Positions 8,602 through 17,463 of a DNA stretch of 64,000 nt are shown in pieces. Position 1 is the first letter of the stretch, and the number at the start of each line of letters is the position of its first letter. The stretch is from Sphingosinicella sp041916975 (GTDB lineage: Bacteria; Pseudomonadota; Alphaproteobacteria; Sphingomonadales; Sphingomonadaceae), in assembly GCF_041916975.1 (NCBI RefSeq), contig NZ_JAYRYK010000001.1, positions 3,782,001-3,846,000 on the forward strand, read 5' to 3'. The notes under the pieces are model-generated. The model saw only the letters and a program-made list of their open reading frames with translations, had not been told where the DNA came from and made no database searches. A program made the translations under genes and the position numbers.

Positions 8602-9285
8602 ATGATTGAAGACCAGCCTCAAGCCCGGCCAGCCCAAATCCGAAGACCGCGTCAGAAGCGGAGCCAGGAGCGGTTCGAGGCGATCCTCGATGCAGCCGCG
8701 CGGGTGCTGAAGGACCGCGAGCCAGGCGATGTCAGTATTTATACGCTTGCCGAAGAGGCGGAAATGTCGCCTGCCTCGATCTACCACTTCTTTCCCGATG
8801 CGCAGCACGTCTTCGCGGCGCTGGCGGAGCGCTATTTCGGTATTTTCTCGGAGGGCATGAATCCCGTCTCTGATACACCGTTCACGACATGGCAGAGTCT
8901 GGTGGATTTTCGCTACGAGGCATCGCGTTGCTTCTACAATGCGAACATCGCGGCCCGAAAGATCATCTTCGGTGCTGGAAGCAACTGGACGATACGCGCG
9001 CGAGACCTTGAGCTCGACCGCGAACTCGCATTGAGTGCTATCGCGCAAATCCGGCAATGCTTCGTCCTGCCGGAGATCCCGGGCCTCGTTGATCGCGTAA
9101 CCGAGACGATCGTTCTCAATGACTCGCTTTGGGCCTTGTACAATCATCGCTACGGCTATCTTCCCGACCATGAGGAAGAATATGTTCGGCGCGCGCGCTT
9201 TGCGCATATGCGGACTTATCTGCCCGAGTTTCTGGTACAGCGCGAGATCGAGGAATCGGATGCTGCATCCGAAGTGGTGGCTTAG
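8602..9285 (+). CDS. TetR/AcrR-family transcriptional regulator
   Basis: A 227-residue regulator with a basic N-terminus, then the TetR helix-turn-helix at about 20-65 (FEAILDAAARVL, DVSIYTLAEEAEMSPASIYHFFPD). The C-terminal half is an unassigned ligand-binding and dimerisation domain. ATG at 8602; the ribosome binding site is weak. It lies convergent to an MFS transporter (9320-10477), with a TBDR divergent beyond that, and may control these genes. The inverted repeat at 10568-10584 is a candidate target. Confidence 0.88.
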   Translation: MIEDQPQARPAQIRRPRQKRSQERFEAILDAAARVLKDREPGDVSIYTLAEEAEMSPASIYHFFPDAQHVFAALAERYFGIFSEGMNPVSDTPFTTWQSLVDFRYEASRCFYNANIAARKIIFGAGSNWTIRARDLELDRELALSAIAQIRQCFVLPEIPGLVDRVTETIVLNDSLWALYNHRYGYLPDHEEEYVRRARFAHMRTYLPEFLVQREIEESDAASEVVA

Positions 9286-9319
9286 GAAAATTTGAAGGTT
9301 TCGCGGTCGTCACTCGCGA

Positions 9320-10477
9320 TCAGTCCTGCCACGCTTCCTTTTCGATTTTCGCGGGCGGCGCGTGCAGGCTGGCGACGAGCGCCATCGCGATCGCCAGCAC
9401 GCCTATCGCCAGCCAGAAGGCGCCCCCGATGCCGTGATAACCGACGGCAATCCCCGCGAGCGTTGGCAACAGCGCGGCCCCCGCGAGCTGGACCGCTGCG
9501 ATATAAAGAAGTGCGCGCCGGGTCGGGTCGATCTCGACGAGGAGGCCGGCGAAGGCGGGAAGCGTGAAGAGCCAGAGAAAACTGAAGGCGGCGCTCAGCG
9601 CATACAGGATGCGTATATCATGCTGCGCGTGCAGCATCAGCAATAGCACGAGGATCGCGAGCGCAGTGCTCGCGAGAATTGTAGCGCGCGGCAGCAAGCG
9701 AGAGCCAAGGTGTGCGGCGACCAATGCACCTATGATCTGTGCGGCGAGCGACAGCGCGACGGCTCTGCTTTCAAGCTCAGCCGGAAAGCCATTGTGCGAG
9801 ATCCAAAGGCCGAGATATCCCCATATGCATAGTGTCGCTCCGGTGAAGGCGCCGACGGCCGCCAAGCCGACGAAGCTGCGTGGGCCGAGTTCGCCGCCGC
9901 TTTGTTTGCGTTCTGGTGGGACAAGCCGCCGAGGTGCGATCGTTGCGATGAGCGTTGCTGCAAGTCCGCAACCCGAAAGGATGGCGAGGCAGCCATCGGT
10001 GTTCGATCCTTCGAGCGCAAGGCTGGGCGCGAGCGATACGGCGACGAATTGAATGAAAGTCTGGGTGGCGAGGAAGAGGCCGCTGGCGCGCTCGGGTTGC
10101 CTGCTTCGCGCGATCGCGACGAGGGCGAGGGCCATTAAAATGCCTTCGATCACGCCGACCGCGCCGCGCGTGGCGATCAGCGCCAGATCGCCTTTGACAC
10201 CTATCGTGCCCGCATTGAGTGCTGCTGTGAGAAGGCCGGCACCCACGGCGACGCTGTGGGCTCCGAAGCGGGCCAGCAGGCGCGTGCCGATGACACTGCC
10301 GATAGCGATGGCCAGCAGTTCGGTTGTGACCAGTGCGCCGACGGTCGTTTCTGAGATCCGTCCTTCATGGACCATGGCACTGAGGAGAACGGGCTCGATG
10401 CCGAGCACCGTCGTTCCGAGCGACCCGATGACGATGGCAGTGCCGAGGTTCCGCCCGTTGATCGCGTGATTCGTCAT
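9320..10477 (-). CDS. MFS transporter
   Basis: A 385-residue inner-membrane protein with twelve predicted hydrophobic segments and typical MFS features such as GTRLLARFGAHSVAVGAG between helices 2 and 3. The start is placed at the ATG at 10477, which has AGGGAG seven bases upstream; an in-frame GTG at 10510 is less likely. It is divergent from a TBDR gene, so inner- and outer-membrane transport of the same compound is plausible. The direction of transport and the substrate are unknown. Confidence 0.85.
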   Translation of the reverse strand: MTNHAINGRNLGTAIVIGSLGTTVLGIEPVLLSAMVHEGRISETTVGALVTTELLAIAIGSVIGTRLLARFGAHSVAVGAGLLTAALNAGTIGVKGDLALIATRGAVGVIEGILMALALVAIARSRQPERASGLFLATQTFIQFVAVSLAPSLALEGSNTDGCLAILSGCGLAATLIATIAPRRLVPPERKQSGGELGPRSFVGLAAVGAFTGATLCIWGYLGLWISHNGFPAELESRAVALSLAAQIIGALVAAHLGSRLLPRATILASTALAILVLLLMLHAQHDIRILYALSAAFSFLWLFTLPAFAGLLVEIDPTRRALLYIAAVQLAGAALLPTLAGIAVGYHGIGGAFWLAIGVLAIAMALVASLHAPPAKIEKEAWQD

Positions 10478-10854
10478 GCCGCTCCCTGCCCGCCGGATGC
10501 CGGCACGCACGCTGCCCTATCCCATCCATAAGTCAATACATATCTGATTATAGAGGTAGGATGCGGCCCATATTGCACATATGGCTTGACATAATAGCAA
10601 ATCGAAAAAGAATAATAAGATAAATATCCATTTTAGGGATGGCGTGAGTCGGTGGGACAGGATTGGGGGCGTCGGCTCTCGGCAACATCTGCGGACGTGG
10701 ACGGATGCGGGGATGCCGCGCCGTTATCCCCTCGCGACCTCGGGTGAGCGCGTGTCGAGCCAACTTCGCAGGGTAGCGCGGATGCCCGGTCCAATTTGAT
10801 CATGGATGGCCGCAATCTGAAGACAGGCGGCCGCTTAAAGGAGGGGAAACTGCA
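10478..10854. promoter_or_regulatory. Divergent promoter region with inverted repeat CCATAT-N5-ATATGG
   Basis: The space between the MFS gene (minus) and a TBDR gene (plus) is AT-rich in its first part. 10568-10584 is an inverted repeat with perfect 6-bp arms and a 5-base loop, followed immediately by TTGACA at 10586-10591, a possible -35 box; no good -10 was found at normal spacing. The arrangement fits an operator over a promoter, possibly for the nearby TetR protein (inference). Nothing coding is seen from 10600 to 10854. Confidence 0.4.
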
Positions 10855-13098
10855 ATGCGTAAAACGCTTCTGATGATGACCGCCTCGCTTGCCGCGATGG
10901 CTGCTCCCGCATTCGCCCAGGCTGTGCCGGCTGAGGTCGAGTCTGCTTCGCCGGAGGATGCGGAACAAGCCGGCGGCATTGGGGTCATCGTTGTGACGGC
11001 GCAGCGCCGTGCCCAGAATGTTCAGGATGTGCCGATCGCGATCGCCGCGATCGGGGGCGAAGGATTGCAGGAGGCTGGGGTTCGCGACCCGCGCGACTTG
11101 ACCCTGCTTGTACCCAGCCTTTCGATGCAGGCCGGAACCGCGGCGACGACGACCTCGCTGTTCATCCGCGGTGTCGGGATCGGCGACTTCAATTCGAATA
11201 CCACGGGCGCGGTCGGCGTTTATGTCGACGACGTATTTCTCGGCGCCAACGCCGGCAAGCTGTTCAACATTTTCGACAGCGAAGGGATTGAGGTGCTGAA
11301 GGGGCCGCAGGGAACGCTCTATGGCCGCAACACGACGGCAGGCGCGATCCGGTTCAGCTCGCGCAAGCCGACCAACGAGCTGACGATGAACGCCTCTCTG
11401 CTTTATGGCCGTTTCGACGAGGTGCATCTTGAGGCGGGCGTGGGCGGCCCGATCGTGAAAGACGTGCTCAAGGTTCGGGTCGCCGGCCTCTACAATCGCC
11501 GCGACGGTACCACGCTCAACCGCGTGACCGGCAACCATGTCAACGACATCGATATCTGGGCCGCGCGCGGCATCGTTGATTTCACGCCGAGCGCTTCCGC
11601 TCTGCTGCGCCTTAGCGTCCATGGCGGGGCCAATCGCGGCGGTGCCCGGCAATTCCAGCATCGCGGCCAGGGCATCGACTTTTTCGGGAACCCGGCCTTT
11701 CTGCCTGACGGCACGCCGCTTGATGGCCTTGGTTATGCTGATACCGACGATGACATCTATGCCGGCGATTATGACATCGAAGGGCAGGAGAGGGTGGACG
11801 TGTTCGGCGCCTCGCTGACCGGTGAATTCAGTATCGGCGACCTCACCCTCACGTCGATCAGCGCCTACGAGAAGGTCAACCGGTCCACGATCGAGGATAC
11901 CGATACCAGCCCCAACGACATCATCAATGCGCTCTACAAAGACCGGCCCCGCCAGTTCAGCCAGGAGCTGCGCCTTGCCTCGGGCACGGGTGACCGCATT
12001 TCGTGGATCATCGGCGGATATTATTTCCACGATAAGCTGACGACCGCCAGTTACTATGATCTGCTGCGCGATCTGCGCGATCCGACGGCGCCGATGAACG
12101 GTTTCGATCCGGCAAACTCGATCGGGCTGCTGCGCTATCCTTATGAGCAGAAGACGACCAGTCTTGCCGCCTTCGGTCAGGCCGACATCAAGCTGAACGA
12201 TCGCCTGACCGCGACGCTCGGCCTGCGCTACTCGACGGACAAGATCAAATTCGATTTCAGCAGCTTCTTTGACGAGGAGGGCTTCATCGTCCCGCTCGTC
12301 GACATCAACGACAGTCGCCGTTTCAAGGATCTTTCATGGCGCGCTGCACTTGCCTGGCAGGGCGACAATATCCTGCTCTATGCGTCTGCCTCAAAGGGGT
12401 ACAACAGCGGCGGCTTCGCCGGGGGTGCCGCGACCGATCCGCTGCAGCTCCAGCCTTTCGGCTCGGAAAAGCTTTTCGCTTACGAGGCGGGTTTCAAGAG
12501 CGATCTGTTCGACAGACGGCTGCGTTTCAATGCCTCTGCGTTCTACTATGATTATCGCGATCTTCAGGTGTTCGTGTTCGATACCAGCGCGACAGTCCCG
12601 GTGCAGCGCAAGCTCAACGCCGGTAACGCACGGATCCTCGGCTTCGAGGCGGAAGTTACCGCGAAGCCCGTGGAGCCGCTGGAACTGTTCGTTGCAGCAA
12701 GTATCCTCGACAGCGAATACAAGGATTTTAGCGGTCTCGCAGGCTCCGACTTCGACGGCAACAAGCTGGTCAACGCACCTTCGCTCGCGCTGTCGGCCGG
12801 CGCCACTCTCACGTTGCCCGTTGGCGAGAACGGAACCGTGCGTGCGCATGTCGATACATCGTACAGCTCGAAGATCTATCTTTACCCTGACAATCTCCCC
12901 GGCAATGCAGTTGGTGAGCACGCCCAGCTGAATGCCCGCCTTGCTTACAAGCCCGATGAAAAATTCGAAATCGCGCTTTGGGGAAAAAATCTGACAGGGA
13001 CCAAATATCTCACGGCGCTCTTCCCGGTCATTACCCAGGATCAGCTCAACTACAATGATCCCAAGACATATGGCGTCCAGGTGTCCTTCAGCTTCTGA
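10855..13098 (+). CDS. TonB-dependent receptor
   Basis: A 747-residue outer-membrane receptor. The signal peptide ends at about AFA-QA (residues 21-22), a TonB-box-like VIVVTAQRR lies near 44-52, and the plug domain has VPIAIAAIGGEGL and VEVLKGPQGTLYGRNTTAGAI. The beta-barrel ends in the expected aromatic residue (VSFSF). ATG at 10855 follows AGGAGGGG. The plug type (GPQGTLYGRNTxxG) is the common sphingomonad receptor type, often for plant or aromatic molecules, but the ligand cannot be inferred. An SDR gene follows 58 bp downstream on the same strand. Confidence 0.95.
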   Translation: MRKTLLMMTASLAAMAAPAFAQAVPAEVESASPEDAEQAGGIGVIVVTAQRRAQNVQDVPIAIAAIGGEGLQEAGVRDPRDLTLLVPSLSMQAGTAATTTSLFIRGVGIGDFNSNTTGAVGVYVDDVFLGANAGKLFNIFDSEGIEVLKGPQGTLYGRNTTAGAIRFSSRKPTNELTMNASLLYGRFDEVHLEAGVGGPIVKDVLKVRVAGLYNRRDGTTLNRVTGNHVNDIDIWAARGIVDFTPSASALLRLSVHGGANRGGARQFQHRGQGIDFFGNPAFLPDGTPLDGLGYADTDDDIYAGDYDIEGQERVDVFGASLTGEFSIGDLTLTSISAYEKVNRSTIEDTDTSPNDIINALYKDRPRQFSQELRLASGTGDRISWIIGGYYFHDKLTTASYYDLLRDLRDPTAPMNGFDPANSIGLLRYPYEQKTTSLAAFGQADIKLNDRLTATLGLRYSTDKIKFDFSSFFDEEGFIVPLVDINDSRRFKDLSWRAALAWQGDNILLYASASKGYNSGGFAGGAATDPLQLQPFGSEKLFAYEAGFKSDLFDRRLRFNASAFYYDYRDLQVFVFDTSATVPVQRKLNAGNARILGFEAEVTAKPVEPLELFVAASILDSEYKDFSGLAGSDFDGNKLVNAPSLALSAGATLTLPVGENGTVRAHVDTSYSSKIYLYPDNLPGNAVGEHAQLNARLAYKPDEKFEIALWGKNLTGTKYLTALFPVITQDQLNYNDPKTYGVQVSFSF

Positions 13099-13156
13099 GG
13101 TCCGGGATAAAAGCAACGCTCCATTGGATGACGAATTTCACAGATTGGGAAGACTC

Positions 13157-13999
13157 ATGAGCAATGCATCAAATGACAACAAGCAGCCTGTGGCATTCGT
13201 GACGGGTGCCAGTTCGGGCCTTGGCAAGATCATGGCGAAAGCACTGCTTGCCGACGGCTATCGTGTGTTCGGAACTTCCCGAAACCCCGGAAAGATCGTT
13301 GCTGCTCCGGGCGTTGAGTTTGTGGCGATGGATGTCGACAGTGATTCCTCGGTCGAGCAGGCGGTCGCTTCGGTCATCGGGCAGGCGGGGCAGGTCGATC
13401 TGGTCCTGTGTAGCGCAGGCTTCGGCGTCATGGGGCCGATCGAGGATACGCCGATGGCCGATATGGTGGCGCAGTTCCAGACGAATGTCTTCGGCGTCCA
13501 TCGGGTCGTGCGCGCGACGGTGCCGTACCTCCGGCAACGACCTGCCGCCAAGCTGATTGTGGTCGGTTCGCTCGCAGGCACCGTCGGCGTACCCTATCAG
13601 GGCATGTACAGCGCTTCGAAATTCGCGCTTGAAGGGTATTGCGAAGCGTTGCGGCTTGAATTGCGGGATTCGAGCGTGCGCGTGTCGCTCATCCAGCCCG
13701 GCGATTTCCCGACCGGCTTCACCGCGTCGCGGACGCTGGTCGACGAGGCCGATGTCTCTCCCGCGCATCGTGAGAAGTTCGTGCGCGCGATGGCGATTGT
13801 CGAGAACGACGAGAACAATGGCGGGGACCTTTCCCTTCTTGCCAAGGCCATCTCAAGACTCGCCGCCGATCCCGCGCCGCCGCTGCGCACCGTCGTGGCA
13901 TCTGACGAGCAGATCGAGCTGTTCGATGCGCGGCCGACCTTCGCCCCCGACGAATGGGAAGACATGATTGCCGAGCATTTCGAGCTGGAAGCGAGCTGA
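13157..13999 (+). CDS. Short-chain dehydrogenase/reductase (SDR)
   Basis: A 280-residue classical SDR. The cofactor motif TGASSGLG is near the N-terminus, an SAGFG segment matches the family NNAG position, and the catalytic pair is Tyr151 and Lys155 (YSASK). The ATG at 13157 has GGGAAG upstream. The enzyme likely oxidises or reduces a hydroxyl/keto group on the compound taken up by the adjacent receptor (inference). The 3' end converges on the flavin monooxygenase gene 55 bp away. Confidence 0.9.
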   Translation: MSNASNDNKQPVAFVTGASSGLGKIMAKALLADGYRVFGTSRNPGKIVAAPGVEFVAMDVDSDSSVEQAVASVIGQAGQVDLVLCSAGFGVMGPIEDTPMADMVAQFQTNVFGVHRVVRATVPYLRQRPAAKLIVVGSLAGTVGVPYQGMYSASKFALEGYCEALRLELRDSSVRVSLIQPGDFPTGFTASRTLVDEADVSPAHREKFVRAMAIVENDENNGGDLSLLAKAISRLAADPAPPLRTVVASDEQIELFDARPTFAPDEWEDMIAEHFELEAS

Positions 14000-14054
14000 T
14001 ATCAGTAGCGCTTCCCGACGTCTCCGACGCCACGGCCATCCACGGCCCCTGGGT

Positions 14055-15806
14055 TTACCTGGGCTCTCCGTAGATCGGCAGGGGCAGTTTCGCGTGTCGC
14101 ACCTTGAGTTGCAACGCGAGATAGCGGGAATAAAAGCGCGACTGGGCAAGGTTGCCGCCGTGGAACCAGAGCCCCGGCTGGGCGGTAGGCTTCCACATGT
14201 TGCGGAGTTCGCCTTCCCACGGTCCGGGATCGCCCACGACGCCCGACCCATAGCCCCAGCATTTGCCGATGCGCGCAGCGACTTCCGGTGAAATCAACCG
14301 CGCCACCCACTCGTCCATCGACCCAAAGCCCGTCGCCATGACGATAGCGTCGGCGGCGAGGTGTGAGCCATCGGAAAGAATGAGTCCGTCCTCGACGATC
14401 TGCTTTACGCCGACGCCGGAACGCAGGGCGATGCGGCCGTTGATGATCATGTCGCTCGCGCCGACGTCGATATAATAGCCTGAGGCTGTGCGCTGATACT
14501 TCATCGCCATGCCGCTTCCATCCTCGGCGAAGTCGAGCTGGAAGCCGACGTTCTCGAGGCTCGCGTAGAAGTCGGCGTCCATCGCGCGGATGCCCTGCCA
14601 AATCTGTTTTTGATAGGCTTCCTGGGTGCGTAGCGGCATTGAAGCGACCAGAAGATCGGCGCTTTCGGTCGTGATGCCCTGGTCGACCGCTTCCTGCGAA
14701 TAGAGCGCGGCGAGGAGAACGTTCTGCATCGTCTTCTGGCGGACAATCAGTGTGCTCGACCGTTGTATCATCGTGACATGGGCACCATTCGCCACCAGAT
14801 CGGCGCAGATGTCGTGTGCGCTGTTGTTCGATCCGATGACCGCCACGCGCTTGCCTTCATAACCCTCGCCGCCCGGGTGCTGGCTGGAATGGTTGAGCGT
14901 CCCGCGGAAAGTCTCCGCGCCCTCGAAGGCGGGGATGTTCGGAAAGCCCGCGTTGCCAACAGCCATTACGAGGTGCGGGGCACGAATGGCAAACTTCTCG
15001 CCGTCGCGCATCAGGTTGACCGTCCATTGCCTGTCCGTGGCGTCATAGGATGCCGAGGTGCATTCGGTCGATGTCCAGACATCGAGTTCCATGATCCGGG
15101 CATAATGTTCGAGCCAGTCCCCCATCTTGTCCTTGGGCGTGTAGACGGGCCAGTTTTCCGGGAAGGGCAGGTACGGCATATGATCGTACCAGACGGGGTC
15201 GTGGAGGGTCAGCGACTTGTATCGCGAGCGCCACTGGTCGCCGACCTTCGGATGCCTGTCGATGATGAGGCAGGGAACGCCGAGCGCCTTCAGTCTCGCG
15301 CCGAGCGCCAATCCGCCCTGACCGCCGCCGATGATGATCACGTAGGGTGGAATTTCGCGGCCAAGTTCGGCGGCTTCCTGCTGTCGACGCTCGAGCCAGT
15401 TCCGCTTGTCGTCCGCGCGGCCGGTGCCGATGGCCCGGAGACGCCCGATAGCCTCTTCATGACCGGTGAGGCTTTGCAGCGCGGTGAGGATGGTGAGGCA
15501 CACGCCGCCGTCGAGACGGACGTAGCCGGTGCCCCGACCGAAAGCGTTCTCGAAGGTGATCCATCCCTCAAGGGCGCCGGGCGCGGCGCTGGTGCTGATC
15601 TCGCCGAGATGGACCTGCGGCTGCATCTCTAACACCATGTCGACGATCGCGTCCGCGCCCTCGACCGTGACGAGATTCCAGCTGACCGCCAGTATGTCGC
15701 GCCACAGCGAGGTGGGCGTGAAGAGGGCTGCAAGTGCAGAGCGGTCGGTTGCGCCCAGCGCAGCGGAAAAGGCCGATGTCCAGCCTTTCAGATCCGTGAT
15801 GGTCAT
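14055..15806 (-). CDS. FAD/NAD(P)H-dependent flavin monooxygenase with N-terminal SnoaL/NTF2-like domain
   Basis: A 583-residue protein. The first ~130 residues look like a SnoaL/NTF2-like fold (LAALFTPTSLWRDILAVSWN). The remainder is a class B flavin monooxygenase: FAD motif GGGQGG near 158-165, RHPKVGDQWRSRYKSLTLHD, and a second Rossmann motif VIGSNNSAHD for NADPH. It resembles YUCCA-type or Baeyer-Villiger-like oxygenases that insert one oxygen atom. The ATG at 15806 is chosen because the MTITDL segment begins the conserved part. It is second in an operon after a class III aminotransferase, 47 bp upstream. Confidence 0.85.
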   Translation of the reverse strand: MTITDLKGWTSAFSAALGATDRSALAALFTPTSLWRDILAVSWNLVTVEGADAIVDMVLEMQPQVHLGEISTSAAPGALEGWITFENAFGRGTGYVRLDGGVCLTILTALQSLTGHEEAIGRLRAIGTGRADDKRNWLERRQQEAAELGREIPPYVIIIGGGQGGLALGARLKALGVPCLIIDRHPKVGDQWRSRYKSLTLHDPVWYDHMPYLPFPENWPVYTPKDKMGDWLEHYARIMELDVWTSTECTSASYDATDRQWTVNLMRDGEKFAIRAPHLVMAVGNAGFPNIPAFEGAETFRGTLNHSSQHPGGEGYEGKRVAVIGSNNSAHDICADLVANGAHVTMIQRSSTLIVRQKTMQNVLLAALYSQEAVDQGITTESADLLVASMPLRTQEAYQKQIWQGIRAMDADFYASLENVGFQLDFAEDGSGMAMKYQRTASGYYIDVGASDMIINGRIALRSGVGVKQIVEDGLILSDGSHLAADAIVMATGFGSMDEWVARLISPEVAARIGKCWGYGSGVVGDPGPWEGELRNMWKPTAQPGLWFHGGNLAQSRFYSRYLALQLKVRHAKLPLPIYGEPR

Positions 15807-15853
15807 GAGGATGGTTCCAATCGACGGGTTGGAAAGCGAGAAGGGCGCGCCGC

Positions 15854-17128
15854 CTAGTGCGCTCGGGCCGAAAAGAGCGCGAGGACGCGCTCGTGGGGTT
15901 GGAGCGTCGGCAGCGCGGCACGGACGGTGGCGAAGGCGGAATCTGCCGCTGCGATCGTCTGGTCGATGTCCTCTTCGGTCATCGCGTCGCACAGGAACAT
16001 ATTGTGCCAGGGATGGAGGTAGAAGCCGCGATCGATCATTGCCGATGTCCAGGCGAAGCCGATGCGGAAATCCGGATCGCCTTCGAAGAGTATCTGCGGC
16101 ATCTGCACCGGACCGGTTTGATTGAGGGTGAAGCCGTGCCGGCGCGACACCTCATCAAGGCCATCGCGCAGGCGCTGGCCGAGGCGAACCGTCTTCTCGA
16201 TCACCTTGCCATCCCGAATGATGTCGAGCGTCGCGAGCGCTGCGGCCATGGAGATGGCGGATTGCCAGAATGAGCCGGTTGCGAAGATCGAGTCCGCGCC
16301 TTGCTTGACCCGGTTCGATCCCATTACGGCTGAAATCGAATATCCGTTGGCGAAGCATTTGCCCCAGCAGCTGAGATCGGGCTTCACGCCAACGGTTGCC
16401 CAGCTGCAGTCGACGGCGAGCCGGAAGCCGGCGCGGACATCGTCGACGACCAGGACGGCGCCTGACGCATCGCAGATTTCACGGCAGCGGCGAGCATAGT
16501 CCTGGGTCGGAAATTCCTGATTGGCAAAGGCTTCATGCTTGAACGGCGTCGCGATGATCCCTGCGAGATCGTCGCCCGCCTCGGCCACTGCCGCTTCGAG
16601 ACTGGCGATGTCGTTGAAGGTGAAAGTGAGCATATGCGCCCGATCCTCGGGCACTGTTCCGGCCGGGAAGGGATTGCACCAGGGAGCGGCACCATGATAG
16701 CTGCCCTCCGCGATCAATATCTTGCGTCGGCCGGTTTGCGCGCGCGCGATGGTGCGCGCGATGGTGGTCGCATCGGTGCCGTTCTTGCAGAAAAACGCCC
16801 AGTCGGCGTGACTGACGATCTCCACGAATTTCTCGGCGAGTTCCACTGCAAGAGGCGAGGGGCCGGTCATGACGTCGCCGCGTGCTGCCTGTGCGCTGGC
16901 TGCGGACTCGATGCGAGGATCGCGATAACCAAGCAGGTTCGGCCCGAATGCGCACATGTAGTCGAGATAGCGGTTGCCGTCGGCGTCCCAGACATAGGCG
17001 CCCTCGGCCCGTTCGAAGAACTGGGGGTAATTTGCGGGCAACAGCGCTGTGCCCACGTGGCCAAATGCCGAGCTCGGCATGACCTTTGCGGCGCGCGCGC
17101 GCAATTCCTGATCCCTTTGACCCGACAC
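15854..17128 (-). CDS. Class III PLP aminotransferase / glutamate-1-semialdehyde aminomutase-like
   Basis: A 424-residue fold-type I PLP enzyme. The PLP lysine is K257 in CWGKCFANGY, and VVDDVRAGFR carries the cofactor-binding Asp. CKNGTDATTIARTIARA and GSYHGAAPW are GSAM-type signatures. A true hemL is unlikely because it sits in a catabolic operon with a flavin monooxygenase; transamination of an amine or amino group of the imported compound is more likely (inference). GTG at 17128 is the start, directly after an excellent GGGAGG; a nearby ATG is in another frame. Confidence 0.85.
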   Translation of the reverse strand: MSGQRDQELRARAAKVMPSSAFGHVGTALLPANYPQFFERAEGAYVWDADGNRYLDYMCAFGPNLLGYRDPRIESAASAQAARGDVMTGPSPLAVELAEKFVEIVSHADWAFFCKNGTDATTIARTIARAQTGRRKILIAEGSYHGAAPWCNPFPAGTVPEDRAHMLTFTFNDIASLEAAVAEAGDDLAGIIATPFKHEAFANQEFPTQDYARRCREICDASGAVLVVDDVRAGFRLAVDCSWATVGVKPDLSCWGKCFANGYSISAVMGSNRVKQGADSIFATGSFWQSAISMAAALATLDIIRDGKVIEKTVRLGQRLRDGLDEVSRRHGFTLNQTGPVQMPQILFEGDPDFRIGFAWTSAMIDRGFYLHPWHNMFLCDAMTEEDIDQTIAAADSAFATVRAALPTLQPHERVLALFSARAH

Positions 17129-17463
17129 ATTTGCCTCCCTTGCAACAGTCCACTGGTGTCCTGCCGTAGCCTCGCGTCACGAGTCAAGATATAAATCGAT
17201 AATTATCCGAATTTGGCGCAACGGGCATCGAGCGTCGTTCTGGGTTATGGAAAGAGAAATTTGCTTTAATTTGATAAATATACAGTAATTTTAATGATAT
17301 AATACAAATTTTTGTCCCGACTGATCGACATGGCCAAAGACGTGGCAGAGTTCCAATATTAATATTTACCTGATAATTTCGAGGGGTTCGGCAAATGCAC
17401 GGGCATTGCCAGCCGCCATCAATATGTCCTGTCGATCGCGTGAGAAGCGGGGCTACGCGAGGT
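17129..17463. promoter_or_regulatory. AT-rich intergenic region with palindrome GATAATTATC
   Basis: This stretch holds no gene. It is markedly AT-rich around 17240-17370, unlike its surroundings, and contains a perfect 10-bp palindrome at 17198-17207, about 70 bp before the aminotransferase start. It should carry that operon's promoter and the 3' end signals of the TBDR gene; no clear hairpin was found. Confidence 0.3.

Noticed and set aside
15854..17128. Assignment of the class III aminotransferase as hemL
   Set aside because: GSAM-like motifs are present, but the gene is paired with a flavin monooxygenase in an accessory operon; a catabolic role is more likely.
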